Position numbers and translations under genes: made by a program
Assembly (NCBI RefSeq): GCF_018069875.1
Contig: NZ_JAGQDF010000020.1
Coordinates: forward strand, 1 to 64,000
Source: Ideonella alba
Lineage (GTDB): Bacteria > Pseudomonadota > Gammaproteobacteria > Burkholderiales > Burkholderiaceae_C
Direction of reading: 5' to 3'
Length of the DNA: 64,000 bases
Part shown: piece after piece, positions 18,781 to 26,802 of the stretch
How positions within the stretch are numbered: the stretch's first letter is position 1
Layout: every line of letters begins with the position of its first letter
Notes under the pieces: model-generated
The model's input: the letters and a program-made list of their open reading frames with translations, nothing else
Databases searched by the model: none
Told to the model about the DNA's origin: nothing

Positions 18781-18840
18781 GAGATCCGGGGCGATTCAAC
18801 TCGACCCCAAACTGCCCACGGTGTTCGTCGACAAAGGCCT

Positions 18841-19157
18841 TCAGGACTTGATGCGGCGGTCGAGCTCCGCCTGGGCGAAAAACGCGCTGGCCAGCTTTAG
18901 GATCTTGTTGGCCTTGCGCAGTTCGGGTACCTCGCGCTCCAGATCCTTGATGCGCTGGGCTTCGGCCGTCGACACCCCATCGCGCACACCGGCATCCACT
19001 TCATGTTGCTTGACCCAGGTGTGCCGCGCTTGCGTAACGCAGCCGATCATGCGGGCGATGGCCCCTATGGCGGCCCACTGCGACGGGTGCTCGCTTACAG
19101 CACCTTGCGCACTGCGCGCTCGCGCACCTAAGGCGAAAACTTCGGGGACTTCTTCAT
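18841..19157 (-). pseudogene. IS3-family OrfA, degraded
   Basis: The orfA of the outer IS3 element. The ATG at 19157 opens MKKSPKFSP and is followed at codon 10 by TAG (19128-19130), where relatives have a Glu codon. A short deletion near 19090-19100 then shifts the frame. After that the sequence reads as expected: [18 protein letters not shown], and the zipper region [24 protein letters not shown] to the stop at 18841. It was inactive independently of the inner insertion. Confidence 0.85.
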
Positions 19158-19382
19158 GGTTCCATTCTCCAGAGTTGGAGCCTCCGCCAAACCCGGGGCG
19201 ATTCACAATGCTGCTGTTGTAGTGTCGAGCAGAAGCCGCCCGCGCGGGACTCGTCCTTAATTGGACGCATCGCGCGAAGCAGCCCCGAGGATGTGGAAAC
19301 CAATGTGGGATGGCAGGGGCGCCTTCTGGCAGGTGTGGCGAGAACTGCTGGAGGGCACTTAATCGCTGCAGGATGCGGTAGA

Positions 19383-19412
19383 GGCTACAGATAACGCGCA
19401 TAATCTGTAGCC
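19383..19412. repeat. Recombination-site-like inverted repeat upstream of the recombinase
   Basis: Two perfect 10-base arms, GGCTACAGAT and ATCTGTAGCC, are separated by 10 bases (AACGCGCATA). Read as 12-base arms with 6 central bases, the layout resembles the core of a tyrosine-recombinase site such as dif. It ends 39 bases before the recombinase start. Only one copy was found. It could instead be an operator for the recombinase gene. Confidence 0.55.
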
Positions 19413-19451
19413 ACAAAATCCCCGCCGAAAAGCAACCTGCCCCGCCGCGCC

Positions 19452-21329
19452 GTGCCCACTTCGCCGCTTTTCTCCGAGAAATCAGGCACTTACCCAGGTC
19501 CGCACCACCGCGGCTTGGTCAGGCTGGGCCGCCATCACTTCGCCCACCTTCGAGCCATAGCCGAAGGCGTCGAGCTGCACCAGGCCGCCGCCATGTACCT
19601 GGGCATCGACCACGGCCTTCAGGCGCCCGGCGCCCACCACCTGGTGGTTGACAGCGTGCGCGCACTCGCCCGGCGCGCCGGCGAGCGGGACTGGCGCCTG
19701 GTCGGGCTCACCATCCGCATCCACGGCCGAGAGCACCGCCCCAGCCTGGAGGATTTCATTGCGGAGCGCGACCTTGATGGCTGGTCCGAGCGAGAGGTAC
19801 AGGACTTCTACAACGAGGCCTTCCCCATCGAGCCCAAGGCTGCCCGACGCGAGCGGCTACGAGAGCGCCAACTGGGCCTTCTGCGCCGACTGGAGAGCTC
19901 TTCCGCGGTTGTTCCGGCCATGAGTGATCGCATTGACTCCTGGTTCGATCCAGTCACCGCCGCGCGCCTGCAGGCTAGCGGGGTGCTGCTGCTGCAGGAT
20001 CTGCATCAGCGCATCACCCAAGGCGGTCGGTGGTGGCGAAGCATTGCAGCGATCGGGCAGACCAAGGCCGCCCGCCTGGCAGCCTTCCTGGCTGTGTTGC
20101 TACCAGATCACCCGCTTGCTTCGCCTCGACGCTTTGCTCTGCATGACCTCGAGGCACCGCACGTCAGCCCCACGGACCGGGGCAGTTCGGCCACCATCCG
20201 ACCAGTGATCGCAAGCCGGGAGCCAACCCCCCTCCCCTCCCCTGGCGCCGCAGCGCGTGTTGACCCGGTCAGCGCCGAGCCCAGTGGCCAGGCTGATCTG
20301 TTCATTCGCGCCCGCAATGACCAGGACGCCATCGAAGCCTGGGTACAAGCCCGTGCCGGCTCCGCGGCCACGGTGAAGTCGTATCGGCGTGAGGCCAGGC
20401 GACTGTTGGTCTGGCTGCAGGCCGAGCGAAGGAAGGGCCTCAAGCAGTTCAACGTCGACGACTGTCGCGCCTACCTGGTGTTCCTGGAGCATGTGCCCGC
20501 GCACTGGATCTCGCGCTCGAAGGCCTCACCGCTGGAGCGCGGTTGGGCCCCATTCAGAGGACCGCTGTCAGTGGCCAGCAGGCGCTTGTCAGCCACGATT
20601 CTGAGCACACTGTTCGATTGGCTGGTGTCGGTGGGCTACCTGGTGCGCAACCCTTGGCTGTTGGTCAATCGCCGCATCGGAGATGACGCCGGCCGCAATG
20701 AGCTCGAGAGTCGCGCGTTCTCACCAGAGACCTGGTCCGAGATTCTGCGAGTGCTCGCCGAACAACCGCCCTCCCCTGCCCTGCACAGGATCGTCTTTGT
20801 GCTGCGCTTCGTGGAGGCCACCGGCCTGCGGTCCACCGAGCTGGTGCAGGCAAGGCTGGACGACTTCAGGTCACATAAAGGTCGGCGGGTTCTGCAGGTA
20901 CACGGCAAAGGTTCACGCAACCGCCTGGTTGCCATCCCGCCCCAGGCGGTGCATGCCCTCGAAGAGTATCTGCGCACTCGGCACCTTCCACCTCTGGGGC
21001 AGGCTCCTGGCGACGCGCCACTCTTGGCCAGTGCCACAGACCCGATGGAGCCCATCAGCTATGAGGCGCTCTACAAGACCGTGCGGGTCTGGCTGACCAA
21101 GGCACTGAGGTTGGCAACGCTGATTGAATCAGCTCGGCAGCAGGCCTGGGGTGCCAGTCCGCATTGGCTTAGACACACCTTCGGCACGAGGGCGGTGGAA
21201 CGCGGCATTCCGCTGGACGTGGTGCAGCAGCAGCTGGGCCATGCCGACCCTCGGACCACCAGTCGCTACACAAGAGCGCAGCTGGATCGACAATTGGAGG
21301 CTCTGCAAGGGGCCTTCAGCGGCGAGTAG
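19452..21329 (+). CDS. Tyrosine recombinase with long N-terminal extension
   Basis: A 625-residue site-specific recombinase. The C-terminal catalytic domain shows the family residues: Arg in [10 protein letters not shown] (about 460), Lys in [24 protein letters not shown] (about 570), [15 protein letters not shown] with the nucleophilic Tyr near 605. A core-binding SAM-like domain covers about 290-420. The first 280 residues are not the usual short arm-binding domain and include a helical region ([25 protein letters not shown]) suggestive of a DNA-binding module. No excisionase was found. Its place next to parAB/rep suggests plasmid multimer resolution or cointegrate resolution rather than chromosomal integration, an inference from context. 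The GTG start is uncertain. Confidence 0.88.
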   Translation: MPTSPLFSEKSGTYPGPHHRGLVRLGRHHFAHLRAIAEGVELHQAAAMYLGIDHGLQAPGAHHLVVDSVRALARRAGERDWRLVGLTIRIHGREHRPSLEDFIAERDLDGWSEREVQDFYNEAFPIEPKAARRERLRERQLGLLRRLESSSAVVPAMSDRIDSWFDPVTAARLQASGVLLLQDLHQRITQGGRWWRSIAAIGQTKAARLAAFLAVLLPDHPLASPRRFALHDLEAPHVSPTDRGSSATIRPVIASREPTPLPSPGAAARVDPVSAEPSGQADLFIRARNDQDAIEAWVQARAGSAATVKSYRREARRLLVWLQAERRKGLKQFNVDDCRAYLVFLEHVPAHWISRSKASPLERGWAPFRGPLSVASRRLSATILSTLFDWLVSVGYLVRNPWLLVNRRIGDDAGRNELESRAFSPETWSEILRVLAEQPPSPALHRIVFVLRFVEATGLRSTELVQARLDDFRSHKGRRVLQVHGKGSRNRLVAIPPQAVHALEEYLRTRHLPPLGQAPGDAPLLASATDPMEPISYEALYKTVRVWLTKALRLATLIESARQQAWGASPHWLRHTFGTRAVERGIPLDVVQQQLGHADPRTTSRYTRAQLDRQLEALQGAFSGE

Positions 21330-21363
21330 CCGCTGACCACATCGAAGGGTCAGGCAAAAAAAA

Positions 21364-21384
21364 GGGGTGGAACGGTTCCACCCC
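21364..21384 (-). terminator. ParB-gene terminator built on a repeated palindrome
   Basis: A 21-base palindrome (core GTGGAACGGTTCCAC flanked by GGG/CCC) lies just past the parB stop. On the minus strand it is followed by eight T residues, giving a strong intrinsic terminator for parAB. The same palindrome occurs twice inside parB, so this copy may also be a protein-binding (parS-like) site. Confidence 0.75.
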
Positions 21385-21407
21385 CATGCAGACCCCGTCT
21401 CAACACC

Positions 21408-22514
21408 CTATCGCTTCGTGGGCTGCGAGTCGCTAAGGAAGTCAGCCAGCAGCTTGGCCAAGGCCTTCTGGCGGTCGACGGCCAACACACCCGCCTTCAA
21501 CTTGATGCTCACTGCACCATCCGGAGCCACACTCAAGCTGCCCCATCGCCTGCTCCCGGTTTGCAGGAGCAACGGCTCAGCCGCTGGGGGTGGAACGGTT
21601 CCACCCCCCTCCCCTTGCTGCCCAACCAAGCGCAGAAAGACATCCTTGGCGGACGGCCTTGGCTCGAGTTTCGTGATGGCATCTGCACGCTGGATCACGC
21701 CCGCCGGGTCAGCTTCCAGCGCATCGGCCAATGGCTTTGCCCAGCGGAACTGAATCTCAAGCGGCGACAAAAAGGCGGCTACCACCTGGTGAGGCAACTT
21801 CGCCAACGACAGTGACTTGCCCAATGCACTCAGGTCAACGCCGACGGCATCTGCGAGCTTGCGGTTCGACGGAAAGAGCCCCTCATCCAACGCTCGCTGG
21901 TACATCCGTCCTTGCTCGTAGGGCGAGAGACTCTTTCGAGCGCGATTCTCGCGATCCATGTCCACGAAGAGGCCCTGGTCCGACAGGTTCTCCACCAGCG
22001 CCAGAACTGGAAGCCCAAGCTCCAAGCAGCCCTGATGCCGGCGATGGCCAAAGACAACTTCATAGAGCTCGCCCTGCTCGTCACGCCCCACGGGTCGCAC
22101 CTTGATGGGCTGAACATTACCTCCGGCGTTAGCCAGTTCGTCCTTCAGCTGCTGGAACTCAGCATCGGCAAAGCTCAGCTCGTGCCTGTTGGCCCACCGG
22201 CTCCGACTGATCCGCTTCGGATCAATCTGCCTCGTCGCCTTGGCACCGTCCCATTGAGAAAGGTCGGCGGCCAACTCATGGACCTTGCCACGCAGTGTTT
22301 CGACCTCTTCCGCCTGGGCCTTCAGCGCCTGGTTCTCAGCCAAAAGCTCTGATCGGGCATCCGCGGCGAAAGCCATCATTGCGCCTGGCGCCGTCTTCGG
22401 GCGATGGATCTCAGCATGGGGTGGAACGGTTCCACCCTCCCCTGCTCCTGCAGCCGCCAAGCCTGGCAGATTACTGAAATCAAGGCGCGCGGCCTTGTCA
22501 CGAAACTTGGTCAT
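21408..22514 (-). CDS. parB: ParB-family centromere-binding protein
   Basis: A 368-residue ParB. The N-terminal half contains a coiled-coil-like stretch (LLAENQALKAQAEEVETLRGKVHEL), then the ParB/Sulfiredoxin-type domain: IKVRPVGRDEQGELYEVVFGHRRHQGCLELGLPVLALV, where GHRRHQGC corresponds to the GERRxRA CTP-binding box. A helix-turn-helix region follows (RKLADAVGVDLSALGKSLSLAKLP). Its start lies one base after the parA stop, so the pair is coupled. Two repeated palindromes inside the gene are translated as GGTVPP in both places. With ParA it would segregate the plasmid. Confidence 0.92.
   Translation of the reverse strand: MTKFRDKAARLDFSNLPGLAAAGAGEGGTVPPHAEIHRPKTAPGAMMAFAADARSELLAENQALKAQAEEVETLRGKVHELAADLSQWDGAKATRQIDPKRISRSRWANRHELSFADAEFQQLKDELANAGGNVQPIKVRPVGRDEQGELYEVVFGHRRHQGCLELGLPVLALVENLSDQGLFVDMDRENRARKSLSPYEQGRMYQRALDEGLFPSNRKLADAVGVDLSALGKSLSLAKLPHQVVAAFLSPLEIQFRWAKPLADALEADPAGVIQRADAITKLEPRPSAKDVFLRLVGQQGEGGGTVPPPAAEPLLLQTGSRRWGSLSVAPDGAVSIKLKAGVLAVDRQKALAKLLADFLSDSQPTKR
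21587..21607. repeat. Palindrome copy 2, inside parB (parS-like)
   Basis: A perfect palindrome with core GTGGAACGGTTCCAC, extended by G and C runs to at least 23 bases. It lies in the 3' part of parB and encodes GGGTVPPP on the minus strand. It is identical in its central 21 bases to the copy at 21364. Repetition of a long palindrome beside parAB is what a ParB-binding centromere looks like. Confidence 0.65.
22418..22438. repeat. Palindrome copy 3, inside parB (parS-like)
   Basis: Same 21-base palindrome as at 21364 and 21587, with one mismatch in the last base of the outer arm. It lies in the 5' part of parB and encodes GGTVPP. The spacing between the three copies is about 220 and 830 bases. 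Confidence 0.65.
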
Positions 22515-22515
22515 C

Positions 22516-23727
22516 TCAGCCCCCAGCGTTCACGCGTTGACCGGCCCACACTGCCTGCACCTGCTGCTCAATCAGCTCGCACATGCGATCGTAGGCATCC
22601 CTGGCTCGAGAAAAAGTCTTGGCGTTCATTGCGCCCCTGGGCAGATCAAACACCGTGCCGAACTCTGCCGAGGCCGTGGCAGCCACCGCGGTCTTTGGGA
22701 TCTCAATGGGCAGGACCTTGTCGCCATACCCTTGCATCACCCACTGACGGACCACAGAACTGGCGGCATCGGCAGACTCCACCCGAGACAGCAAGACGTC
22801 GATGAACTCGAAGGTCTTGTCCTGGCCACGGCTCAGGATGAGTTGGTTGCACAGATCGGAGAACAAGTCCCAGAACTGCGCAGAACTGGCGAAGTCCAGC
22901 GCTGAGGGTGGCAGTGGCATCAACACGCCATCAGCAGCCATCAGAGCATTGATGGTCACATAGGACAGGGCAGGGGGGGTGTCGATCACGATGACGTCGT
23001 AGTCGCTACGCGCCTGGTCCAGCCCGCGGTCCAGACAACGCCAGAACTCGAACCCCGCGTCGCGCGTCTGCCGAGCTGGAAGAGCGAACTCCGCTCCGAA
23101 GAGCAGGGGGGCAGCGCAGACGATGTCGATGCCCGGCCAGTAACTTGGCCGGATCGCATAACTCAGATCCTCTTCAGCACCGGAGAAGAGCGGCAGGGCC
23201 GTATGCTCCTGCTCAACCTCGGCATCCGGCAACACGCCAAAGAGCGTGGTGGCTGAGCCCTGTGGGTCCAGATCCAGCAACAAGACTCGGTGCCCTCGCA
23301 TAGACATGCCTTGAGCCAAGGTCACCGCAGTCGTGGTCTTTGCGACACCGCCTTTGAAGTTGGCCACGGTAATCGTCGTGCCAGCGGCGTCCATAGGCCG
23401 CATGTGGCTGGCACGCAGATCACGGACCCAGACACGCGCTTCCTCCATCGTCCACTCGCGCCGGTTGCCTGCCATCTGTCCCTCCGGCAAGCCACCACGG
23501 GAAAGGCGGTACGCTATCTTGCTCTTGTCGACGCCGCACATCAGCGCCAGTTGCGCCGCGCTGACCGACGGCGCCTTCTTGGCGGAGGTGGGTGACAACA
23601 TGGTCGATCGGATCGCGCTCATCATTGCTGCGATTCGAGCGGCCTGTGCTTCGATGTCGCCCAATGACTGCTTGCGGATGGGTGCCGAGGGCATCTCGGT
23701 GGGCACGTCCTGGTCGTTCATTGCCAT
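22516..23727 (-). CDS. parA: ParA-family partition ATPase
   Basis: A ParA of about 403 residues with an N-terminal helix-turn-helix extension (VSAAQLALMCGVDKSKIAYRLSRGGLP), the type Ia architecture in which ParA also represses its own operon. The deviant Walker A motif reads FKGGVAKTTTAV; a downstream DLDPQG and VIVIDTPPALSY provide the A' and B motifs. The ATPase would position plasmid copies through ParB. I chose the ATG at 23727 because GGAG lies 6 bases before it; the frame stays open to a GTG at 23814 with no visible ribosome binding site. It is transcribed away from the origin. Confidence 0.92.
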   Translation of the reverse strand: MAMNDQDVPTEMPSAPIRKQSLGDIEAQAARIAAMMSAIRSTMLSPTSAKKAPSVSAAQLALMCGVDKSKIAYRLSRGGLPEGQMAGNRREWTMEEARVWVRDLRASHMRPMDAAGTTITVANFKGGVAKTTTAVTLAQGMSMRGHRVLLLDLDPQGSATTLFGVLPDAEVEQEHTALPLFSGAEEDLSYAIRPSYWPGIDIVCAAPLLFGAEFALPARQTRDAGFEFWRCLDRGLDQARSDYDVIVIDTPPALSYVTINALMAADGVLMPLPPSALDFASSAQFWDLFSDLCNQLILSRGQDKTFEFIDVLLSRVESADAASSVVRQWVMQGYGDKVLPIEIPKTAVAATASAEFGTVFDLPRGAMNAKTFSRARDAYDRMCELIEQQVQAVWAGQRVNAGG

Positions 23728-23899
23728 CATGATCTCCGTCTTCATCTCAGATGCTTCGATTATCCGTCCACTCTCAGGAAAATCGAAGACTCTAAGATCT
23801 GTGGAAGGAGACACGGCGACATCTTTAGTGAGACCCGGCTTGTGCGGCCTCGATCTCTTCAGACTTCAGAGTAGCGGCTCCTCTCCAGGGGGAGATCTA

Positions 23900-24340
23900 A
23901 GGGATTCAAAGCCTCTTAAATACATCTAGACCTCACGGCTTGCGAAAAAATCCTTGCACGACAATACCTTAGCGACCAACTGCAAGGCCAAGTGTCCAGA
24001 CCTGAACCGCTTCTGTCCTGGTTCTACCCGTCAGTGTCCATGAACAACCCGCCTACCGTCCGGAGCTGACCCGCTTGCCCATAGGAGCCCTTCCAAAGTG
24101 CGCCAGACGGTAAAAACCTGGACACTTGGCCACCGGTCAATGTCAAACGTGAGGTTGCAGGCAGGGGTGAGAGCCGAGCAAGCACCAAAGTGTCCAGGTC
24201 TAAACCGCCACCGCCGAGCAACGAGCTCCTCAACTGTCCGGAATCTACCCGGGGCCTAACGATCAGGAACTGTCCAACAACTAACCGGCACTACCCGAAG
24301 GCATCTTCCTGCTAGTGTCCAAGCCGGCTTGGACATAAAA
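23900..24340. other. Iteron origin of replication (oriV)
   Basis: Non-coding region between parA and rep. At least eight copies of a degenerate iteron, roughly TGTCC(A/G)..(C)T.ACCCG or ACCGC, occur near 23992, 24014, 24034, 24058, 24190, 24235, 24271 and, inverted, at about 24107-24127. The best copies read GTGTCCAGACCTGAACCGC (23992) and GTGTCCAGGTCTAAACCGC (24190). Spacing varies, unlike the strict phasing of many Rep_3 origins. The segment before 23990 is AT-richer and could be the melting region. No clear DnaA box was recognised. Confidence 0.8.
24316..24335. promoter_or_regulatory. Perfect palindrome before rep, likely Rep autoregulation site
   Basis: A perfect 20-base palindrome, TGTCCAAGCC followed by its complement, 12 bases before the rep start codon. 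Each half begins with the TGTCC core of the iterons. In Rep_3-type plasmids, inverted iteron halves at the rep promoter are bound by Rep dimers that repress rep, while monomers bind the direct iterons. Confidence 0.75.
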
Positions 24341-24347
24341 TTCAAGC

Positions 24348-25715
24348 ATGAGCGATCTTGACGAAGCCGTGTCAGGTCTGGCCACCCGCGTCCCAGGACC
24401 GGCGCCGGGCGACGATCTTCGCAAGCCACACGAGATGATCGTGATGATGCCCCGCTCTGGCAGAGTCACGCTCACTGGCCGAAGGCTCTACAACGCGTTG
24501 CTTCAGGTTTCGCAGAGTCATATGGCGGCGATGCCGGCCATGCCGCCGGCAGACTTCATGTTCTCTGCGCCGCTGCCAAGTCTCCTTCGAGCCACGGGCT
24601 CCAGCGGCGAGGATCGCACTGCCGCGAAGCGTTACCTTCGTGAGATGAGGGGCCTTGAGGTTGACTGGGAGTCGACGGCAGCAGGAGACGGCGTCAAGTG
24701 GCGTGGCTTCTCAATGCTCTCGGAGGTCAGCATTGAGGTCAGGAATGGCGAGAACTGGGTTTCCTGGTCCTACCCGCCCACCCTGATGGCTGCGCTGCGT
24801 GAGCCCACCCGATGGGCTCGCCTGGACTTGGAGGTCCTGGGACGACTGGGCACCTACACCGCACTGGCGCTCTATGAGATCTGTGCGCGCTACCGAGACA
24901 ATCCGTCTGGCCTCACCAGCCGCAAGCCCGTCGCCTGGTGGGCAGACGCCCTGAGCAACGCGCCGGCCAATGGCGAGCGACGCGAATGGCGGAAGTTCAA
25001 GTCCGAGCGCGTCAAGGACGCCATCGACGAGATCAATCGGGAGACCGAGATCGAAATCGAACTGATCGAGCACAAGCAGGGTAGGGCGGTGGAAGAAGTT
25101 CAATTCGCCGTCCGCAAGAAGCGCCAGGCGCCCCGTGAGTTGCCGCACGTGCCGATCGACGTCGACCTGGTCCGTCGTGCCAGTCAGCTGCACATCCGCG
25201 AGATCAAGCTCGATGGCCTGATCCTGGAGTTCGGGGACCAAGCCGTGCGCAGCTGCTTGGATCACATTGAGCGACGAGTTGCCAATCCAGCGCTGAAGCC
25301 CATCGACAATGCCTACTCCTATTTGCGTACGCTGCTGCGCAATGGCGGCGTTGAGCAGGCTCCAGACACTCCCGATACCACGCCGTCGGCCGAATCGGAT
25401 CTGTCCAGCCCGCGATCCCCGGCTCAGAAGGCGGCACAGCAAGCAGCTCAGTCACAGGCTGAGCTTGAGGCGCGGCAGGTCAAACTGGGCGAACGGATTG
25501 CCCAACTCAGGTCGGAGATCCAAGCGCTCGACCCGTTGCGTAGGAAGGCGTTCGTCGACAAGGCGATCACACTGATGACCGAGCGAGGCCTTTTCACCCC
25601 GGTCATCCGCCGCAGAGCAGAGCAGGGCGATCCACTTCACGGCCCATTGGGTGCCATGGTGGTCAGGTGCTATGCCGAGTCCACCTATGGCACGAATTGG
25701 GAGGTCCTAGCCTGA
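24348..25715 (+). CDS. repA: Plasmid replication initiator, Rep_3-like
   Basis: A 455-residue protein immediately downstream of the iterons. It shows the two-winged-helix pattern of Rep_3 initiators: RVTLTGRRLYNALLQVSQ near 40-60, a segment with TAAKRYLREMRGLEVDWES, and LGTYTALALYEICARYRDNPSG near 190. The C-terminal third is a separate helical, Ala/Gln-rich region (about 345-400) followed by a conserved-looking end. It would bind the iterons and open the origin, and its own promoter carries a palindromic iteron pair. Identification rests on motifs plus position. Confidence 0.85.
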   Translation: MSDLDEAVSGLATRVPGPAPGDDLRKPHEMIVMMPRSGRVTLTGRRLYNALLQVSQSHMAAMPAMPPADFMFSAPLPSLLRATGSSGEDRTAAKRYLREMRGLEVDWESTAAGDGVKWRGFSMLSEVSIEVRNGENWVSWSYPPTLMAALREPTRWARLDLEVLGRLGTYTALALYEICARYRDNPSGLTSRKPVAWWADALSNAPANGERREWRKFKSERVKDAIDEINRETEIEIELIEHKQGRAVEEVQFAVRKKRQAPRELPHVPIDVDLVRRASQLHIREIKLDGLILEFGDQAVRSCLDHIERRVANPALKPIDNAYSYLRTLLRNGGVEQAPDTPDTTPSAESDLSSPRSPAQKAAQQAAQSQAELEARQVKLGERIAQLRSEIQALDPLRRKAFVDKAITLMTERGLFTPVIRRRAEQGDPLHGPLGAMVVRCYAESTYGTNWEVLA

Positions 25716-25743
25716 CTGCTCCGGGTACGCTCGCAGCTACGAC

Positions 25744-25905
25744 TTAGGTTCCGGGAAGCTGCCACTGCCCAAGGCCTGCCCGCAGCCAGGAGCCGAGGTT
25801 GGCTAGAGGCAGCTGTTCGGCGTTTCGACGCACCAACCCACGAAGACACGAGTCGCGGCGGGCACATCTATTGGCGTCGGCAGCTACTTTGTCCGCCTCA
25901 CGCAT
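25744..25905 (-). CDS. Short hypothetical frame between rep and the amidase gene
   Basis: A possible 53-residue protein starting MREADKVAADANRC, in a 280-base gap. The same frame is open a further 24 codons upstream (ECAILDPDAFKSRGNPW..) with no start codon, so it may be the tail of a decayed gene instead. No family was recognised. The amino-acid composition looks protein-like, which is the only support. Confidence 0.25.
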   Translation of the reverse strand: MREADKVAADANRCARRDSCLRGLVRRNAEQLPLANLGSWLRAGLGQWQLPGT

Positions 25906-25995
25906 AACGTTCAGCGCTGTCCAAGGGTTACCTCTGGACTTGAAGGCGTCGGGGTCCAGGATTGCGCATTCGCGGTGACATCATCCCGAAATACC

Positions 25996-26790
25996 TCAGT
26001 CTGCGGCAGGCAACTGCGCCCAGGACTTCGGGCCGACAATTCCGTCAGGCACCAGTTGATGGAGGCGCTGGAATCGGCGCACGGCGGCCTCGGTCATGGG
26101 GCCGAAGATGCCGTCGGCCTGAGACAGGCCAAGACGGCGCTGTAACTCCATGACAAAGGGGCCCGCGCTGCCCCGAAGCAGTGTCGGCCGCCCGGCTTGG
26201 CCCGCAGCCGTTAGAGGCTCCGCGGCTGGCACCAGCGGCAGCGCGGGCACACCGCCGGCCATCACAGCCTGCACGCTGCGGCGGAAATCGGCCATGTCGA
26301 ACAGCGGGTCCACTTTGCGCCCGGGCGCGAACTCCTTGTGGCCGATGCAGGCATCGGCGTCACAGCCAGCGTGGCGCAGCAAAGCCGCCACGCCCTGGCG
26401 CAGCGCGTTCATCTGGATCTCGGGCCAGGGCATGTCGGCCGCAGTGCCGGTGTTCTCGCATTCGATGCCGATGAAGTGCGTGTTGCCGGCCGTGAGCCCG
26501 CGCCAGCTGCCCTTGCCAGCATGGTAGGCCAGACCGGCGGCGATCAGGTACCAGGCGCCGTCGCGTGCCAGACCCAGGTGCGCCAGCGGGCCAGGCAGGT
26601 CGCTGCGGCCGCGCACCAGCGTGTTCAGGCTAGGCATGTTGCCGTTGGCGGGGCCCACGGTGTGATGGATCATTACGCCGCGCACTGGCCCCATCTCGGC
26701 ATGGCCGCGCGCCTGCCAGCCGGGTACCTCGGCCACACGCAGGCCAACTTCCAGCAAGACGCCAGGCATCCAGGTTAGTGCAAAGGCCAT
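25996..26790 (-). CDS. N-acetylmuramoyl-L-alanine amidase with peptidoglycan-binding domain
   Basis: A 264-residue enzyme. The amidase_2-type domain covers about residues 30-175 with the zinc ligand segment MIHHTVG near 40-46, GIECENTG, and GHKEFAPGRKVDP, the second ligand region. A C-terminal peptidoglycan-binding_1 domain (about 205-260) reads GPFVMELQRRLGLSQADGIFGPMTEAAVRRFQ. No signal peptide is evident, as in phage-type lysozymes and many plasmid-borne hydrolases. It would cleave the bond between muramic acid and the stem peptide. It is last in a four-gene cassette with other cell-wall-directed proteins, 12 bases after the gene before it. Confidence 0.88.
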   Translation of the reverse strand: MAFALTWMPGVLLEVGLRVAEVPGWQARGHAEMGPVRGVMIHHTVGPANGNMPSLNTLVRGRSDLPGPLAHLGLARDGAWYLIAAGLAYHAGKGSWRGLTAGNTHFIGIECENTGTAADMPWPEIQMNALRQGVAALLRHAGCDADACIGHKEFAPGRKVDPLFDMADFRRSVQAVMAGGVPALPLVPAAEPLTAAGQAGRPTLLRGSAGPFVMELQRRLGLSQADGIFGPMTEAAVRRFQRLHQLVPDGIVGPKSWAQLPAAD

Positions 26791-26802
26791 AGCAATTCCT
26801 CC

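Larger units (their letters stand above)
17566..18798 (+). mobile_element. Inner, intact IS3-family element
   Basis: A complete 1233-base IS3-family element. Both ends start TGAATCGCCCCGG when read inward and share TAGACACC a few bases further in. A 3-base duplication, ACT, flanks it at 17563-17565 and 18799-18801, the size expected for this family. It carries an orfA/orfB pair with an A6G slippery tract and inserted into the orfB of another IS3-family element. Clean ends and intact genes suggest a fairly recent insertion. Confidence 0.9.
16664..19205 (-). mobile_element. Outer IS3-family element, interrupted by a second IS3
   Basis: An IS3-family insertion sequence oriented on the minus strand. 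The ends are related inverted repeats: the left begins TGAATAGGCCCCGG at 16664, and the right, read inward from 19205, begins TGAATCGCCCCGGG. Removing the inner element (17566-18798 plus one target copy) gives about 1306 bases, a normal IS3 length. Both orfA and orfB are broken, so the element cannot move alone. No matching target duplication was found at its outer edges. Confidence 0.75.

Noticed and set aside
19383-19412. Inverted repeat considered as an intrinsic terminator
   Set aside because: No T tract follows on either strand (only AAAA a few bases on), and no gene ends just before it; a recombination or operator site is more likely.
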